Made by a program: the position numbers and the translations under genes. The notes under the pieces are model-generated. The model saw nothing but the letters and a program-made list of their open reading frames with translations, did not search any database and was not told the DNA's origin. From Limonium bicolor (Eukaryota > Streptophyta > Magnoliopsida > Caryophyllales > Plumbaginaceae): 64,000 bases of DNA. Below, in pieces: positions 60,395 through 64,000 of the stretch; the stretch's first letter is position 1, and each line of letters starts with the position of its first letter. The stretch is from positions 1-64,000 of the forward strand of contig JAIOTZ010000271.1 of assembly GCA_023374045.1 (NCBI GenBank). Reading direction: 5' to 3'.

Positions 60395-60499
60395 GGCATT
60401 GTAATACCGCCCGGTTGTTGTATTTATTTCCGCAGCAGTTGTATTTTATTTGGGAGTGATCGCCGTACAGGTTATTGGATTTCGGGTTGGGGTGTTACA

Positions 60500-61440
60500 T
60501 GAATAGTTAGTGATTATCCTAGAAAATCAAGTCGAAATCAGGTTGGGAAGTAGGAAAACTCTAAAGAATCTTGAAAATGGAGAAAAATGAGCTTTAAGCT
60601 TTAGGAATTGTTTGGATGGGTTTCCGACATGATTTTGAGCTAAAATTTTGAGGGTAGTCTTTAATAGTGAATATATGGTTATAGTTGAAAAATCAAGTCG
60701 AATGGAGAAATTTAAGTCGGTTAGACAAGGTAAAGAAGCTAAAAATGAGAAAATGTGCTTTAAGCCTTTCTGAGTGTTTGGATGAGTTTCCGAATTGATC
60801 TTGAGCTGAAATTTTGGGAGATATTTGTATTGTTGATATTGGATCATGGTTAAATTGTTAGGCCGAGAATCCTTTGGGAAGTTATTTAAGTTGGTGAATA
60901 GTGATTTTGGTCAAAAATAAGAATTTAAGCTTTCTATGGTGGTTTCTTGGAAATTGTTTGATTCTATGATTTATTGGAGCTTGAATGGTATTGTTATGAT
61001 GTTATTAAGGTTATTTACAAGTGGTGAGCTTGATGTGTGAATTACTACTTGTGTAAAGCTTGGTTATGATATCTTACTCATGGTTTGCAAATGTGTTTAA
61101 GGATAACCTCTTGTGGTGGTGGTGGAAAGTATTGTGTGATGTTGATATCATGGTTATCCTAAGGCTATACCTCTTGTGAGAGCCTTTAAGTCCAAGCCGA
61201 CGTTCCGGCAACAATATAAGCTCCTACTAATGAATTGGAGTTGCCACTATGATCTACTCCTATTGGACAGAAGTTTTCAATAGGGGGGTGTGCACACTTA
61301 AGGACATAGGGTGGGTGGTGGTGGTGGACTTCATTTGGAAATATCTTGTTTATGATATTAATTATCTCTTGATAATTCTTGGTACAGGTAAATGGTGTAT
61401 GATCTATTTTTGATTTGTTATATATTGTTAATAATTTCAA
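60500..61440. repeat. Host segmental duplication, copy 1
   Basis: It aligns with 62534-63470 over about 940 bp with few changes, starting tgaat-a-ttagtgattatcctag and ending at tatattgttaat. Copy 2 lies in the intron of the candidate gene, so copy 1 is probably intron sequence of a duplicated gene that X split. An LTR pair of an unknown element is the alternative, though TG/CA ends were not seen. Confidence 0.8.
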
Positions 61441-62129
61441 AACTGAGATTAGGGCCTTACTTAACTATAAACCTTAGGAAACCCTAATTTCTAAAGATGG
61501 AGAAGGTTATAATTAGTTGGAGGTGCTTGGTGAACATTAGGAACCTTACTTTCCGGAGTATCACCCGGTAAACCTTAGTTTCGCAGGATTCCTGAAATTT
61601 CCAAAAATTACTAAATTCCTCAGGAACTTAGAGTGGTTATCAACCCTATGAAGAGTGTTAGATACTTTTGAGAGTTTTTTGAGGGAAGAAACAATCATAT
61701 CTTTCTTCTTTTAATATAAGACAATATAGTTACATTTTTCAGTATTTAGTGGTTCTGGGCAAACGAGGCTTCGGGAGAGCTCATAAGTAACCCAAGGAAA
61801 TTCCTGGAACTTGATAACCCACACTAGTATTAACATACCTACACATATAGTTTTAATACCCATAAAAGGCTCAAGCCAAACATGGCCTAAGGTGGTGGCC
61901 AAAAATATCTAGGAAAGGAGCAAAAATATCTCGGTTACTATTCACCACTATTCACACCTCCTTACTATTTGCAATGATGATCAAGGCAACTTGCCCCCTC
62001 CTTATCCATTCAAAGGCGGTTATGTATAGATGGTTAGGATTGGTTTTTGACACTTGGAGCAAATCAATGGTTAGGGACAATTCTAGAAGTAATGATTACA
62101 AATAGTAAGATAAGGATGAAATTTTTAGT
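61441..62129. other. Host spacer upstream of candidate gene
   Basis: No open frame or repeat was recognised. It may include the upstream promoter region of the candidate gene. Confidence 0.5.
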
Positions 62130-62136
62130 ATAAAAG
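62130..62136 (+). promoter_or_regulatory. TATA-like box of candidate host gene
   Basis: tataaaa followed by a run of eleven G, 263 bp upstream of the proposed ATG. The intervening leader has no in-frame extension. Confidence 0.4.
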
Positions 62137-62398
62137 GGGGGGGGGGGTGGAGGTTGGCCATTGTAGGTGAGCAAGGTGGCCATTCTTATTCATCTACCTT
62201 GTTTCTCCTAAGCTAGAAAACACCATTGGAGCTTAGGCAACAACACTCCTTCATTGGAAACACAAATCTAAGGTAGTAATTAAGCTAAAATTAAGGAAAA
62301 GGCAAGTTTAAGGAGTGGAGCCAAAATCCAAGGTGGGCGACTTGGTTGGTGGAGATTTTGAGCTCAAGAACTTATAATCAAGGTAGAAGAACATCAAA

Positions 62399-63820
62399 AT
62401 GGCTAGGAGAGGACAGGTAACATCTATGCACATCACTTTCACCCTTTAAGCTTATTTTCCTTCTTAAGTCATTCTATTTGGTTACCTACGAATCCTATCT
62501 CATATTTTCTTAAAATTTTTACAGTAAACAAGGGATGAATATTTAGTGATTATCCTAGAAAATCAAGTCGAAATCAGGTTGGTAAGTAGGAAAACTCTAA
62601 AGAATCTTGAAAATGGAGAAAAATGAGCTTTAAGCTTTAGGAATTATTTGGATGGGTTTCCGACATGATTTTGAGAGAAAATTTTGAGGGTAGTCTTGAA
62701 TAGTGAATATGGTTATGGTTGAAAAATCAAGTCTAATGGAGAAATTTAAGTCGGTTAGACAAGGTAAAGAAGCTAAAAATGAGAAAATGTGCTTTAAGCC
62801 TTTCTGAGTGTTTGGATGGGTTTCCGAATTGATCTTGAGCTGAAATTTTGGAGAGATACTTGTGTTTTTGATATTGGATCATGGTTAAATATTTAGGCCG
62901 AGAATCCTTTTGAAAGTTATTTAAGTTGGTGAATAGTGATTTTGGTCAAAAATAAGAATTTAAGCTTTCTAAGGTGGTTTCTTGGAAATTGTTTGATTCT
63001 CTGATTTATTGGAGCTTGAATGGTATTGTTATGATGTTATTAAGGTTATTTTACAAGTGGTGAGCTTGATGTGTGAATTACTACTTGTGTAAAGCTTGGT
63101 TATGATATCTTACTCATGGTTTGCAAATGTGTTTAAGGATAACCTCATGTGGTGGTGGTGGAAAGTATTGTGTGATGTTGATATCATGGTTATCCTAAGG
63201 CTATGCCTCTTGTGAGAGCCTTTAAGGCCAAGCCGACGTCCTGGCAACAATATAAGCTCCTACTAATGAATTGGAGCTGCCACTATGATCTACTCCTATT
63301 GGGCAGAAGTTTTCAATAGGGGGTGTGCACACTTAACGACATAGGGTGGGTGGTGGTGGTGGAATTCATTTGGAAATATCTTGTTTATGATATTAATTAT
63401 CTCTTGATAATTCTTGGTACAGGTAAATGGTGTATGATCTATTTCTGATTTGTTATATATTGTTAATATTTGTTGAAAACAAAGGTTTTAAAGAGAAAAT
63501 AATTTTTTACGGGGTGTGGTAGTGTTACTCAGTTTTTACTGATTTTATTTGTTTGTGTTTTCCTGTGTATATAAACTTTGTGTGTTCAGGGTAACTGGGA
63601 TGGTCACCTTCTCTGCACTGAGGATGAGTCCACCGATACTTTCTATATTTTCATGTTTGTCACCTTTCGTAGGAGTATACAGCCTGGGGTCACCGAGATA
63701 GTGCTTGAGGAGTGGAACAAGAAGATACAGGGTTTTAGGCACCCGGAGAATGGCAGTAGTCAGTCCATTACCTATGAAGTTTCCACTATTTATGAGTACA
63801 TGGAAGTAGTCCCATGCTAA
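62399..63820 (+). CDS. Candidate two-exon host gene, 82-residue protein of unknown family
   Basis: The proposed exon 1 (62399-62416) encodes MARRGQ from an ATG in good plant context (caaaATGGC). It ends at a CAG|GTAACA donor. Exon 2 (63590-63820) begins after tgtgttcag and reads GNWDGHLLCTEDESTDTFYI to ...YEYMEVVPC and a stop. Both boundaries fall between codons. The 1173-bp intron contains duplication copy 2. I do not recognise the family. There are no signal peptide or membrane segments, and it is rich in Glu, Ser and Thr. Exon 2 is the better supported part. The short first exon is inference. It could instead be part of a larger gene or of another repeat. Confidence 0.35.
62534..63470. repeat. 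Host segmental duplication, copy 2
   Basis: Partner of 60500-61440. The uninterrupted ggga-tgaat-atttagtg at its left edge shows what the X insertion site looked like before insertion. Confidence 0.8.
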
Positions 63821-64000
63821 GTTGCTAATGATGTAATAGTCTTTGATACCCCTTGCTTTTGGTGTAAAATAGGAGTAGGAGCTAACATAGTAGTTGGCTG
63901 GAAGGGGTCTTTTGGTACTAAGGTGTAAAGTGACGGGTTGGTTGTGTCACTCTTTTGGTAGGGGAACAGCGTTGTAAGATAGCTAATGAAGGGATGGTGG
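63821..64000 (+). other. Downstream flank of candidate gene
   Basis: An AT-moderate sequence with no open frame, perhaps a 3' UTR (gtaatagtc, gtaaaatagg). Nothing else was seen. Confidence 0.4.

Larger units (their letters stand above)
55615..60499 (+). repeat. Element X 3' LTR (4885 bp)
   Basis: Starts TGAAATACCCC and ends GGGGTGTTACA. The following tgaat is the presumed target duplication, but the left copy is outside the window. It shares many segments with the Element 5 LTR. Features inside it are an antisense exon-like fragment (56573-56870), a 51-bp duplication (59681-59782) and the terminal hairpin (60373-60394). The AT-rich middle (57500-59150) shows nothing else. Confidence 0.92.

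Overview
This window is repeat-dense DNA from a flowering plant nuclear genome, built almost entirely of nested LTR retrotransposons. The evidence for a plant is a Tekay/Del-type chromovirus with a C-terminal chromodomain, an Athila/Tat-type Gag element with a tRNA-Asp primer site, 4-6.5 kb LTRs, 5-bp target duplications, and plant-like splice and start contexts. No bacterial, organellar, rRNA or CRISPR sequence was seen. I cannot name the species.

Layout, oldest to youngest. (0) Host DNA is visible only at 60500-64000. It holds a tandemly duplicated segment and a possible small two-exon gene. (1) Element X is a Ty3/gypsy chromovirus on the + strand. Its 5' LTR and most of Gag lie left of the window. 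Its pieces are 1-194 (Gag tail), 14270-15941 (PR, RT, start of RNase H), 53403-55162 (RNase H, integrase, chromodomain) and 55615-60499 (3' LTR). (2) Element 1 (195-14269, - strand, 4.2 kb LTRs, 5.7 kb non-coding interior, TSD gttat) and Element 3 (15942-53402, - strand, Athila/Tat type, Gag only, TSD gtagt) both inserted into X. (3) Element 4 (16172-46363, + strand) lies in the 3' LTR of Element 3. It is an LTR-interior-LTR-interior-truncated LTR array, with 6 kb LTRs around interiors of only about 0.68 kb. (4) Element 5 (18790-34985, - strand, 5.8 kb LTRs, 4.5 kb non-coding interior, TSD atatg) lies in the first LTR of Element 4. A 465-bp poly(A) retroposon lies in the second LTR of Element 4.

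X is the only element here with recognisable pol sequence. Elements 1, 4 and 5 are non-autonomous. Their priming sites match the X type (tRNA-iMet), and Element 5 carries the LTR of the X family around an unrelated non-coding interior, so they probably depend on X-like enzymes. Element 3 keeps a long Gag reading frame with an acidic repeat tail but no polymerase.

The most interesting signal is a set of small inverted repeats shared by otherwise different elements, with compensatory base changes in their stems. These are: a hairpin followed by a polypurine tract, present twice per element; a hairpin about 100-180 nt from the LTR end; a hairpin that includes the primer binding site; twin hairpins with mutually complementary loops in Elements 1 and 5; and a three-way-junction-like leader in Elements 1 and 4. 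Together they look like a shared RNA-structure code that lets coding-free elements use the machinery of their relatives. Many differences between LTR pairs are single-base indels, so some frameshifts may be sequencing errors.
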